This document shows, one piece after another, positions 36,572 through 45,312 of a DNA stretch of 64,000 nucleotides. A program made the translations under genes and the position numbers. Source of the DNA: Bacteroidota bacterium (lineage in GTDB: Bacteria > Bacteroidota > Bacteroidia > Chitinophagales > Saprospiraceae); assembly GCA_029781865.1 (NCBI GenBank), contig JAKOVW010000081.1:286972-350971 (forward strand), given 5' to 3'. The notes beneath the pieces are model-generated. The model saw nothing but the letters and a program-made list of their open reading frames with translations, had not been told where the DNA came from and searched no databases. Every line of letters starts with the position of its first letter. Positions within the stretch are counted from its first letter, which is position 1.

Positions 36572-36599
36572 ATCAGAATTGTAAGGGTTTAAACAATTA

Positions 36600-36821
36600 T
36601 TATTGTTCCTTATTTAACCGGTACGTTAGCGCACCGGAAGGACATTTATTTACTTGTTCAATAATTTCATCAGTGGTTGCATTCATTGGTGTAATCCAGG
36701 GTCTTTCCTTTGGATGATAAACATTGGGTAAGGTTCTAACACATACACCAGAATGAATACATAAGCCGGGTTGCCAGATAATGGTAACCTCACCATTGGT
36801 ATACTCCATTTTTTTGATCAT
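36600..36821 (-). CDS. Small (4Fe-4S) mono-cluster ferredoxin-like protein
   Basis: The protein is 73 residues from MIKKMEYTNGEV; the longest frame has ten extra residues. The motif GLCIHSGVCVRTLPNVYHPKERPWI and the late CPSGALTY give three plus one Cys, as in the mono-cluster Fer4_19/DUF1271 family. The cluster would carry electrons for a redox enzyme that is not encoded nearby. It lies upstream of the DinB gene in the same direction. Confidence 0.82.
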   Translation of the reverse strand: MIKKMEYTNGEVTIIWQPGLCIHSGVCVRTLPNVYHPKERPWITPMNATTDEIIEQVNKCPSGALTYRLNKEQ

Positions 36822-37030
36822 AACTACTTTACGAAAATAATGAAAAGGCAAAAATAAGTTCAGTGTATTGAAGAAAGTGCAACCGGATCAAATATAATTT
36901 CAACTAATTAAAAAAGTCAATACTATCCGGGTGAATTATGCTTGGATAAGTTTGAGTCTGCTTTAATAGACAAAGTTAATTTTGTAAAATTGCTTTCAAC
37001 TGAACGAATCAGCCGTCCATATCAAAATTC

Positions 37031-37845
37031 TTGTCATTAATTGGTATCCTGGTATTGCATTCGAAAACACTCCAATCGCAATTCTTGGAGACCTTATCCA
37101 ACGTTCCGGAGAAACTGACTGTTCCCGCAGCAGTAGTCGTGGTCGGCAAAATTCACGTCATGGGTGAAGGAAGAACCAGCAGTGCAACGACAAATCATTA
37201 TGAATACAATCCGCTCACAGAGTTATGGATAAAAAAGAAGCATTCCTTGCAAAGCTCAACAGCAAGCCAGTGCAGTAAATGGAAATACCATGCATTTTTT
37301 TGGAGGTGGTTAACCAAATTCGGGTACTCTTTTAAAATCACTATGTCTATGATGTTCAAACAAATAAAGGGACCAGGGCAACGGATCTTATAATGGCCCG
37401 GGCAATTGGATACGGAGTTGAATTAAACGGGCAGGTGTATTCACTGGCAGGACAAAGGGTTACTGAATGGTGTTAAATGTGAAGAAACAACAAGTAAATG
37501 GATCCGCCTACATTGGTTGTTTTTGATTATAATTCGGACTTGTCGGACTAACTCCAAAAATTTGTCTGACAGGCACGGTAAATGTTACAGCCATTCAGAA
37601 ATGCATGGTGTATTCTCATCTTGTGTTGGATGGAAAACGTAAACTTCAATTTTTAAATTTCTTCAAGGAAGAGAGTTACGTCGAACTGACAGATGTTACC
37701 GGAAAAAAAATCTAAAATATAGTATTCCGGTGCATTTACAAGATCAGCTGGAGTTGGATCTTCAATCAGTGCCTGCCGGAAATTATTTTCTCAAAATATA
37801 GGACCGCAATACGGTAAGCAATTTTCAAAAATTACCATATTAAAT
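37031..37845 (+). pseudogene. Remnant of a kelch-repeat T9SS secreted protein
   Basis: Reading across frames recovers kelch-like repeat pieces: VVVVGKIHVMGEGRTSS with NHYEYNPLTELW (37120-37230), then SAVNGNTMHFFGGG after a frameshift near 37270, then YVYDVQTNKGTRATDL and ELNGQVYSLAGQR (37340-37460). A T9SS-type tail follows: VELTDVTGKKI with a stop near 37712, then SVPAGNYFLKI with another stop near 37800. At least two frameshifts and three in-frame stops break it, so it no longer encodes a protein. The 121-codon open frame at its start (37031-37393) is only the first fragment. Confidence 0.8.
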
Positions 37846-37886
37846 TAATGATAGGTGTCAGTCTTTCATGCCATCGCATAAGACGG

Positions 37887-39698
37887 TTATTTTTTATTGA
37901 ATTCCGATAAGACTTTTTGCAGAAATGCTTTCCCGGTTTGAATATTCATGACAGGCTGTCCTTCGCTTAATATTATTTCCTTCTTGTCATTGGAATACAC
38001 CTGGACGCCATGCTCATCTACCCAACCAAATCCATTGTTAAATGCATAGTAAGCAAATGGTTTGTTCATTCCCGAAAACATATTTTTGCTGAACAGGAAT
38101 TCATCATTGGATAATCCCAATTGATACAAAACAGTTGCGGCAATATCATTTTGAGAACTGACATGCTCTATGTTCATCGTTTTGGTAACAACACCACCTC
38201 CAAACCAAATCGGGATTTTAAATTTTTGTGGTACATGATATTGATTATTTCCCGGAAACCTTGCCCCGTGATCTGCAGAAATTACGATCAGCAAATTATT
38301 CCAGACAGGCAATTGACTTAACCTATCCAGTAAAATGCCCAAATGTTTATCTGTATAATGAGCGGTATTTAGAAATTGAGATTCTTCATCTTTATTTTCC
38401 CACGTGGGAGATTCCGGAATATCAAAAGGCGGATGACTACTAAGGCTGAGACAGATTTTTAAAAATAGTGCACTGTCATTTTTTATTTCATCATACAATT
38501 TTTCAAAGAGTATATGATCGTGTACACCCCATTTTGCATTATAACTACTTTTAGGAAACTGATGCTTGTCCATGATGTATTCACAACCGGAATTCAGCAG
38601 GTAACTGTTCATACTGGCAAAACTGGCGTCACCTCCATAATAGAATGAACTATGGTACCCGTCCTTATTCAAGTTGCGGATTAGAGATGGCAGCTGTTCT
38701 GTTTTACGCGGGTAATGTACAATAGCCGATTGTGGCTGTGCCGGAAAACCACTGAATATTGCAGCCATTCCAATTTCAGTACGGTCACCGCTTGCATAAG
38801 CATTGCTGCAGTAAATACCTTTGCGCAGCCATTCATTCAACCTGGGCGTAACTTCTGTGCCCTGGTATTTGGAATCAACCAGATTTGCTGTAAAGCTTTC
38901 CAAAACAATAAATAATACGTTTGGCTTTTTGTTATCGAGGACATATTCCGTATTACTGTTTCTATCGGCAAATAAAGTATCCAAAGTTCTGTTGGCGAGT
39001 TCATCATCCATAAAGTGAATATTGAAATCACCGCTACCAGCCTGAAGCGCGCTGTACATCAAATTCCACGGCACATTCAACGCAGCATGATTGGAAAACG
39101 GATTATTCGAAAAATAAACTTTACCGGGATTCATTGGAATAATATCCAGGCCTCCGCGCATCGGAATGATTAATAATGGTATGATTAGCAGATTGCTTAG
39201 GTAAATCCACCGCGAGTCATCGCTGACAAATTTTTCATAAAACGTTTTAAATAAAAATACTCCCAGGAACGAATAAAGCAGAAATAAAAAAACAAGCGCT
39301 ATTGAATTTCCGACAGATACAAAACTGGCTGCCTCCCGTAACTTTAGTAAATAAGCAAATGCGGCTTTATCCAGTCGGAACCCCCATTCTTTATAAAGTA
39401 CTGCATCGCCCGCATACAATGCTGAAAAAAGGAAGACACACAAAAGGCTATAGGAATAGTTTATTCGATTGAACGGAAGCCAACGTTGAAAAAAGAAGAG
39501 CAGTAACGGAATTAGCATAATGTATGATGCCATTGCCAGATCCATGTACGCACCATAAAATACAGAGAAAATTCCGTCTGCAAAATTGAATTTAAAACCA
39601 TTGATTAACTGGATCACAATAAAAATCATTCTAAGGCTGAAAAAAAACAGCATCCAGAAAAAGTATAAACTACCAATCAGCCTTAAATAATTTTTCAT
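37887..39698 (-). CDS. LTA synthase-type sulfatase-fold membrane protein
   Basis: The protein is about 603 residues, starting MKNYLRLIGSLYFFW, with five membrane segments in the first 200 residues and an alkaline-phosphatase-superfamily domain behind them. Family marks are PNVLFIVLESFTANLVDSKY, the Thr nucleophile in ASGDRTEIGMAAIFSG, and SADHGARFPGN for the second metal site. Gram-positive LtaS makes lipoteichoic acid. In Gram-negative bacteria members transfer phosphoglycerol or phosphoethanolamine to glycans or lipids, and the substrate here is unknown. CAAAATTA at 39722-39729 is a minus-strand TAnnTTTG box 24 bases before the start. It is convergent with the kelch pseudogene. Confidence 0.88.
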   Translation of the reverse strand: MKNYLRLIGSLYFFWMLFFFSLRMIFIVIQLINGFKFNFADGIFSVFYGAYMDLAMASYIMLIPLLLFFFQRWLPFNRINYSYSLLCVFLFSALYAGDAVLYKEWGFRLDKAAFAYLLKLREAASFVSVGNSIALVFLFLLYSFLGVFLFKTFYEKFVSDDSRWIYLSNLLIIPLLIIPMRGGLDIIPMNPGKVYFSNNPFSNHAALNVPWNLMYSALQAGSGDFNIHFMDDELANRTLDTLFADRNSNTEYVLDNKKPNVLFIVLESFTANLVDSKYQGTEVTPRLNEWLRKGIYCSNAYASGDRTEIGMAAIFSGFPAQPQSAIVHYPRKTEQLPSLIRNLNKDGYHSSFYYGGDASFASMNSYLLNSGCEYIMDKHQFPKSSYNAKWGVHDHILFEKLYDEIKNDSALFLKICLSLSSHPPFDIPESPTWENKDEESQFLNTAHYTDKHLGILLDRLSQLPVWNNLLIVISADHGARFPGNNQYHVPQKFKIPIWFGGGVVTKTMNIEHVSSQNDIAATVLYQLGLSNDEFLFSKNMFSGMNKPFAYYAFNNGFGWVDEHGVQVYSNDKKEIILSEGQPVMNIQTGKAFLQKVLSEFNKK

Positions 39699-39915
39699 CC
39701 ACTCATTTGTAAAAAAGATTGCAAAATTAATAAACCGCAAACAGGAATTGAAATAAATATAACCAGCCTCTTCCATACTCTGAATTCTAAGATCTATTAT
39801 GCACTTAACAAATCAATGCCATTCAGAGCAGCACGGAAATGGATATTTGGACACTTGCAGAATCATTGAACTTAGCTGCGAAATCGCTTTTATTCCATTA
39901 ATTTTGCCGGATCAC

Positions 39916-40995
39916 ATGGTCAATTTAGAACGCTGGAAACTGATACTGGGTCCTTCATCGGACAAGGCAGCGCCTGTTGAGCTGAATGAGGAAGAACAGG
40001 AAGTGGATGAGTTGCTAAATGCTATTTACGGCGATAAGGATAAACCCGGATTTGGAAAATCAAATAATAAAATAAAGCGCTGGCTGGATGGCATCCGTTT
40101 GAAATTTCCGGTAGAAGTAGTTCAGATTATGCAAGCCGATGCGCTGGAAAGACAAGGTGTCAAAGAAATGTTACTGGAACCTGAATTGCTTGAAAAAATT
40201 GAACCTTCCGTAAATCTGGTTGCCACCATACTTCAATTGCAACATTTGATTCCGGAAAAAACAAAAGCCGTAGCAAGAGCACTGGTTCAAAAGTTAGTTC
40301 AGGATATTGAAAAAAAGTTAAAGCCAAAAATTCAATTCGCAGTTCAGACTGCTACCCGACAGCATTCCAAACCCTGCCCGCCATCAGCTGCAAATATTGA
40401 TTGGAAAAAAACAATCTACCGCAACTTGAAAAATTTCCGTCCTGAAATTCCGGCGATTATACCGGATCAATGGTTTGGATTTAAAAAAGGGTACAAGCTT
40501 CCGCAAATCATCATACTGGTCGATAAGTCGGAATCCATGATCAACAGCATGATTTATTCTGCCATCGTATCTTCTGTACTTGCATCGATGAAATCCATAC
40601 AGACACATTTGATTTTTTTTGATACGGAGGTTACTGATTTAACGGATAAGTATACCGATCCGGTTGATATTTTATTCAGCATTCCCTGCGGGGGAGGCAC
40701 AGATATAGCACTGGCAATGCAATACGCTTATCAGCAAATTCAAAATCAGAATCAATGCCTGGTATTTCTGATCAGCGATCTCTATGAAAATGGCAATAAG
40801 AATGAATTGCTGGCTTCTTGTAAAAAAATGACAGACAAACGGGTTAAACTCATTAGTTTACTTTGCCTGAACGATGAGGGCAGTCCGGATTATGACATTC
40901 AAATGGCAAAAGCAATTACTGCATTGGAAATACCTTGTTTTGCATGCAGCCCGGACCGTTTTCCCGATTTGATTACCACGCATTTGCAGGATTGA
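39916..40995 (+). CDS. VWA (von Willebrand type A) domain protein, CoxE/YehP-like
   Basis: The protein is about 359 residues from MVNLERWKLILG. The longest frame adds 39 residues that look unlike protein, and TAATTTTG (39899-39906), a TAnnTTTG box, precedes this ATG by nine bases. The N-terminal 190 residues are mostly helical with acidic stretches. The C-terminal VWA domain has the MIDAS motif DKSESM, the later Thr/Gly in GGGTDIALAM and the Asp in LISDLYENG. Proteins of this sort serve as metal-dependent scaffolds, often beside MoxR-type AAA ATPases, but none is visible nearby. Confidence 0.78.
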   Translation: MVNLERWKLILGPSSDKAAPVELNEEEQEVDELLNAIYGDKDKPGFGKSNNKIKRWLDGIRLKFPVEVVQIMQADALERQGVKEMLLEPELLEKIEPSVNLVATILQLQHLIPEKTKAVARALVQKLVQDIEKKLKPKIQFAVQTATRQHSKPCPPSAANIDWKKTIYRNLKNFRPEIPAIIPDQWFGFKKGYKLPQIIILVDKSESMINSMIYSAIVSSVLASMKSIQTHLIFFDTEVTDLTDKYTDPVDILFSIPCGGGTDIALAMQYAYQQIQNQNQCLVFLISDLYENGNKNELLASCKKMTDKRVKLISLLCLNDEGSPDYDIQMAKAITALEIPCFACSPDRFPDLITTHLQD

Positions 40996-41088
40996 CTCGG
41001 GAACTTGATTCAGAAGCTGATCTTCTTAGCATAGTACAGGTGTCCCTTCATTTCTTATTTATCAAACGGCATTTACCCTGCTTTCCCC

Positions 41089-41096
41089 TATCTTTG
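41089..41096 (+). promoter_or_regulatory. TAnnTTTG promoter box (TATCTTTG) for sucB
   Basis: TATCTTTG matches the Bacteroidota -7 box exactly and lies 17 bases upstream of the sucB ATG. No TTG at the -33 distance is seen. Confidence 0.6.
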
Positions 41097-41113
41097 CAGG
41101 CAACATATAGACT

Positions 41114-42337
41114 ATGAGTTTGATTGATTTAAAAGTTCCTTCGATTGGTGAATCCGTTACTGAAGTTACCCTGTCCAAATGGTTGAAGGCCGATGGATCG
41201 ATGGTAAAGATAGACGAAGCAATTTGTGAATTTGAATCTGATAAAGCAACGCTTGAATTTCCATCTGAAGTTTCAGGAAAATTAATACATCTTGCTAAGG
41301 AAGGCGATGATTTACCAATAGGTGCATTGGTTGCACGAATAGATACGGAAGCCACATCTGAAAATAATCCCGGTGCTGCGGAAACCAAACAAGTCACAAA
41401 CCAAGGAATCAACGCAGAAAAGTCAAGTACGCCGGTTCACAGTACTACATCGCCTGTCGCCGCAAAAATTCTCGCTGAATCGAATCTGAAACCTGAAGAA
41501 ATTAAAGGAAGCGGCAGAGACGGAAAAATTACCAAGGCCGATGCACTGGAAGCACTTGCAAAGAAAGAAAAAGAAACGGGTAGCATTGAAAAAAAGACAA
41601 CAGCCATTACACCGGTTCAAATCAATAATTCATTCAACCGCAGCGAGCGCAGGGAAAAGCTCTCCAGGATGAGAAAGACCATTGCCAAAAGATTGGTAGC
41701 CGTAAAGAATGAAACGGCAATGCTCACCACATTCAATGAAGTGGATATGTCGGCAATTATTGAGTTGCGGAATAAATACAACGAAGCTTATCAGAATAAA
41801 TACGGAATTAAAATCGGTTTCATGTCAATTTTTGCTAAAGCATGCAGCTCCGTTTTATTGCAAATGCCTGAAGTTAATGCGCGTCTTGATGAGGACGAAT
41901 TGGTTTTACATGATTACGTGGATATTGCATTGGCGATATCTACACCAAACGGACTCGTTGTTCCTCCCATCCGTAACGTGGAATCTTTAAAATTGCATGA
42001 ATTCGAAATGCAATTAAAAAGTCTTGCAGAAAAAGCAAGAAACGGAAAGTTGAGTCTTGATGAGATGTCAGGAGGTACATTCACAATTACCAACGGCGGG
42101 GTATTCGGTTCACTAATGAGTACTCCTATAATCAATGAACCGCAATCCGCTATTTTGGGAATGCACAGTATTAAAGAGCGACCCGTGGTCGTCAATGGAC
42201 AAATTGTAATTCGTCCGATGATGTACCTGGCATTGTCCTATGATCACAGGGTGATTGATGGATCGTCCTCTGTTACATTCTTGGTGAAAGTAAAGGACTT
42301 GCTGGAAGATCCGGTTAAATTATTCTTAGAAATTTAA
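41114..42337 (+). CDS. sucB: 2-oxoglutarate dehydrogenase E2, dihydrolipoyl succinyltransferase
   Basis: The 407-residue E2 subunit has the standard order. The lipoyl domain (residues 1-75) has its lipoylated Lys in [10 protein letters not shown] near residue 43. The peripheral-subunit-binding domain (residues 115-155) has [33 protein letters not shown]. The catalytic domain ends in [17 protein letters not shown], with active-site H378 and D382. It transfers succinyl groups to CoA in the citric acid cycle as the core of the multienzyme complex. The choice of succinyl over acetyl rests on the lipoyl and catalytic sequence. No sucA or lpd gene lies beside it. The small membrane gene downstream (11 bases) is probably co-transcribed. 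Confidence 0.94.
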   Translation: MSLIDLKVPSIGESVTEVTLSKWLKADGSMVKIDEAICEFESDKATLEFPSEVSGKLIHLAKEGDDLPIGALVARIDTEATSENNPGAAETKQVTNQGINAEKSSTPVHSTTSPVAAKILAESNLKPEEIKGSGRDGKITKADALEALAKKEKETGSIEKKTTAITPVQINNSFNRSERREKLSRMRKTIAKRLVAVKNETAMLTTFNEVDMSAIIELRNKYNEAYQNKYGIKIGFMSIFAKACSSVLLQMPEVNARLDEDELVLHDYVDIALAISTPNGLVVPPIRNVESLKLHEFEMQLKSLAEKARNGKLSLDEMSGGTFTITNGGVFGSLMSTPIINEPQSAILGMHSIKERPVVVNGQIVIRPMMYLALSYDHRVIDGSSSVTFLVKVKDLLEDPVKLFLEI

Positions 42338-42348
42338 AAATCATACGC

Positions 42349-42852
42349 ATGACTCTGAGACAATTTTTTGATTGGGTACAATTGCAGCCTTCGGTAATTA
42401 TTTATTACTACTTAATTATTTTGATTGTAACCCTGTTGGCCTCTTATTTTGCAAAAGATGAAGCTCATCTTGCTCCGTGGAACATTCTGTTTTCGATCAT
42501 TATTTATCTCGTATGTATACCGGGTATTTTTGCGGTAACCTTAAGTGTTTATTTTTTTCTATTCGAAAAACGAAGTATCATGGATACCGAGCTACTGCTA
42601 CAGGTGTTACCGATATTCATGATGTTTGTCATACTTTATATGATTCATAAAAAAGTGGATCTGAAATTCATTCCGGGATTTGAAAAGTTAAGCAGTCTGA
42701 TGATCATTATAGGAATACTGCTTTCATTTATGTGGATCATCGACAGAACCCAGCTTTATGCGATTAGCTTTGTTCCGTTTTATTATGTTCTTATCATCCT
42801 GATTGGAGGAATATTTGCCATGAGAATGGCCATAAAAAAAGTAATGAACTAA
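42349..42852 (+). CDS. Small membrane protein downstream of sucB
   Basis: The 167-residue protein has five hydrophobic segments (about residues 15-33, 44-68, 81-98, 114-130, 135-155). I recognise no family. It starts 11 bases after sucB and ends before two minus-strand genes, so it should be expressed together with sucB, although a link to the complex is not evident from sequence. Confidence 0.65.
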   Translation: MTLRQFFDWVQLQPSVIIYYYLIILIVTLLASYFAKDEAHLAPWNILFSIIIYLVCIPGIFAVTLSVYFFLFEKRSIMDTELLLQVLPIFMMFVILYMIHKKVDLKFIPGFEKLSSLMIIIGILLSFMWIIDRTQLYAISFVPFYYVLIILIGGIFAMRMAIKKVMN

Positions 42853-42915
42853 GCCGATCAATGAACCGCGGCGTTATCCGTTTTAATTCAACTAACTGAA
42901 CTCCGGCGATTGCGT

Positions 42916-43851
42916 TTAAATTCTTTTGCGCTTCAGATTGTCGTAATACACTCTGTTGTAAATTCCTCTGATGGCTGCGTCTTTAGGATATTTCTTCATC
43001 TGTTCCTGACCATAGAGTATCATATAATTGGTTAATTCATCTTTTTCCAATGCAGAGAATACACTGATCATCTTCGTTACCGGGTTGAGATAGGAATTTT
43101 CGTTACCCAGTGATTTTTCGATTTCATTTATCCTGGATTGATAATCGTTGAAGTCATTTATGGTAAAGAGCTGCGATACGGCAACAGCATCTGAATGTTT
43201 GATTTCAACCCACCACAGATATTTTTTGTTTAATTCAAAATATTTTTCAGGATGAGTTAATGTAAAATTGTGTTTGTTGGTTTCTTTTTGAAGAACGATC
43301 TTTTTACCGCTGAGATCTTTTATGATCAAATTGTAGGTACAAGTATCACAACTTACTTCCCAGCTAAAATTAATTTCCTTTTTCAGGAGCGGGAGTGCAC
43401 CCGGGAAAGGAAATGAAAGCAAAGGAGGCATAACCATTTCACCTCTTGAAATGGCTGAAATAGAATTGCTATAGTTTTCTTTGGATTCAGAGTTGGGATG
43501 CGCGACAAAAAAGGATTTAAAATAATCCATGAAGGTATTTAAAGTAGATTTTTCTTCAATTTTTTCAAATTTGAGATCGCTTATTTCGAATGTTCCCGGA
43601 CCTTGAAGCTCGCATTGAGATCCATCATCCCTGATTAATTTAACTGTTGCTTTATTATTTAATATCAGCTTTTGATCCTGCTTAAGGGGTCCATAGCTGA
43701 GGTTTATGGTCTTTTCGACCCATCCGGATTTCTTTTCTGATTTGGCATTGGTTTTAGCATCACCCTGAATATGGATTACGGATATTTCCTGTGATTGTAG
43801 TACAGTTCCGGTGAGTAGTAAAAAAAGAAATGGAAATATTAAATTTTTCAT
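42916..43851 (-). CDS. FecR-like periplasmic protein, partner of the adjacent CHASE2 protein
   Basis: The 311-residue product has a signal peptide (residues 1-20) and a FecR-type beta domain at 35-95, recognised by NLSYGPLKQDQKLILNNKATVKLIRDDGSQCELQGPGTFEI. A fibronectin-like or Ig-like stretch follows (NFSWEVSCDTCTYNLII ... WWVEIKHSDAV), and the C-terminal 60 residues are helical. FecR domains beside CHASE2 sensors are a known pairing in cyanobacteria and proteobacteria. The CHASE2 gene lies 113 bases upstream on the same strand. The role in the pair, probably sensing in the periplasm, is inference. Confidence 0.7.
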   Translation of the reverse strand: MKNLIFPFLFLLLTGTVLQSQEISVIHIQGDAKTNAKSEKKSGWVEKTINLSYGPLKQDQKLILNNKATVKLIRDDGSQCELQGPGTFEISDLKFEKIEEKSTLNTFMDYFKSFFVAHPNSESKENYSNSISAISRGEMVMPPLLSFPFPGALPLLKKEINFSWEVSCDTCTYNLIIKDLSGKKIVLQKETNKHNFTLTHPEKYFELNKKYLWWVEIKHSDAVAVSQLFTINDFNDYQSRINEIEKSLGNENSYLNPVTKMISVFSALEKDELTNYMILYGQEQMKKYPKDAAIRGIYNRVYYDNLKRKRI

Positions 43852-43964
43852 TTTCGGATTTTTTGGTAATGCGAATATACGAGTAAATTAATTGGCAGAA
43901 TTGATTCCATATTACTATAGCCGGACTAAGGTATAGGTTATCAGGGATGAACTAGAATATTTAA

Positions 43965-45212
43965 TCAAGGAATTAATTTCCATTTGCGGAACCAATTTTC
44001 AAAGTAGTCCTGTAATTTATGGGTATAGAGATGATACAATTCAAAGGATAAGATAATTGTGGTTGCAATAAAGAAAAAGCTGAGCTTCCAGTTCAGGAAT
44101 GCCAGTATGATAATGGCCGTAGAAAAAATAAATACAAATTCCATGATCTGAAAAAGACGAATGTATAAGCGTTGCATGAAATGGTGTTTGCGGATAATGG
44201 TTTTAAAGGCAAAGTAGTTTATATATGAAATTAAAAAAGCAAACAAATAAATTACAGATTCCGGAAATTCTTCAAGAAAATCCTTATCCAGCAACATAGA
44301 GATGATATTCGCATGAATCACAATACCAAACATATCCGGTAATGATCTTCCGGTATATTGCTCGTTGAGTGGCGTAAAATAGCGGTCGCTCATGGACAGG
44401 GCATTTTCATTTTCGCCGCAAAAACCAATTAAGACAATTTTGTTTTTAAAATAAGTATTTGAATAGAGGGCAGAATCGGCAATCAGCTTATTCATTTCCA
44501 TTTGTACATAATGAACAGCCTTTTTGCTGTTAATTGGATAGATCATGGACCGGGATCCCGGCTGAACCCGTCTGAAGTTGATCCATTCTGAATGGTTATT
44601 CCGCTGTTTAATAATTGAAATCAAATGCGTATCCAGTTTATTTGCCAGTTGAGTGGAGAAAGCTGGTTTAAATTCATCCTTATTGTACAAAAAAGGGACA
44701 AAGGCTCTCACGCTAAAACCATCATTGGTGGAAAGATTTACATATCCATCCTGTAGGCCATTGCGAAAGAAGGGAAGTGAATGAGAGCTGACATTTGCAG
44801 AAAGCAGATGTGCTTTTTCATCCAGACTATAGCCCAATACCAATTTATCCGAAGCATTTTGCATTGCATCGCGGAGTAAGGTATCGGTACGATTTTCGTA
44901 TAATGTGTCCAGCAGTAAATCCAAGCCGATAACTGCAGCTCCTTTTGCATTGACCAGATCAATGGTTTGTGCCAGCTTGGCCCGGTCTGTAACACCTGAA
45001 TTGATGATGATAATCCTGTTGTCGAATAAGCCCGATTTATTGTGATCCCTGAATTTTGAAAAGGTAATGTCCATGACATCGTGATGTTTGATGGCTTCGC
45101 TGAACGGATCAATGAACAGTTGATTCACGGGCAGTAAATGCAGAATATAGAGCAGGCAAAGGGAAAGCGCTGCATAAACAATGGCATGAATAGAATTGCG
45201 GAATCTGGTCAT
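43965..45212 (-). CDS. CHASE2-domain membrane sensor without an output domain
   Basis: The protein is 415 residues. An N-terminal membrane span (residues 10-28) leads into a periplasmic CHASE2 domain (about residues 30-305). Marks are FSKFRDHNKSGLFDNRIIIINSG, then AKGAAVIGLDLLLD, then YFKNKIVLIGF and YTGRSLPDMFGIVIHANIISMLL. Three membrane spans follow (about 320-400). The usual cytoplasmic adenylate cyclase, kinase or other effector is missing; only about 20 residues (HKLQDYFENWFRKWKLIP) follow the last span. It has a complete promoter (45228-45257). Confidence 0.85.
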   Translation of the reverse strand: MTRFRNSIHAIVYAALSLCLLYILHLLPVNQLFIDPFSEAIKHHDVMDITFSKFRDHNKSGLFDNRIIIINSGVTDRAKLAQTIDLVNAKGAAVIGLDLLLDTLYENRTDTLLRDAMQNASDKLVLGYSLDEKAHLLSANVSSHSLPFFRNGLQDGYVNLSTNDGFSVRAFVPFLYNKDEFKPAFSTQLANKLDTHLISIIKQRNNHSEWINFRRVQPGSRSMIYPINSKKAVHYVQMEMNKLIADSALYSNTYFKNKIVLIGFCGENENALSMSDRYFTPLNEQYTGRSLPDMFGIVIHANIISMLLDKDFLEEFPESVIYLFAFLISYINYFAFKTIIRKHHFMQRLYIRLFQIMEFVFIFSTAIIILAFLNWKLSFFFIATTIILSFELYHLYTHKLQDYFENWFRKWKLIP

Positions 45213-45227
45213 GTTTCAGAGTAGGCT

Positions 45228-45257
45228 CAAATATAGAGCATTGCCGTCATTATTCAA
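45228..45257 (-). promoter_or_regulatory. Full Bacteroidota promoter TTG-N19-TATATTTG for the CHASE2 gene
   Basis: On the minus strand TTG (45257-45255) is followed after 19 bases by TATATTTG (45235-45228), matching the TTG/TAnnTTTG consensus in both sequence and spacing. The start codon lies 15 bases downstream. Confidence 0.75.
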
Positions 45258-45312
45258 GCCTGTTGAGCAAACAGTGAGGATGTTTTGATGAAAAGGATGG
45301 AAGTTCCAGACT

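Noticed and set aside
41062..41412. 116-codon antisense frame over the start of sucB.
   Set aside because: It lies opposite the lipoyl domain of a certain gene.
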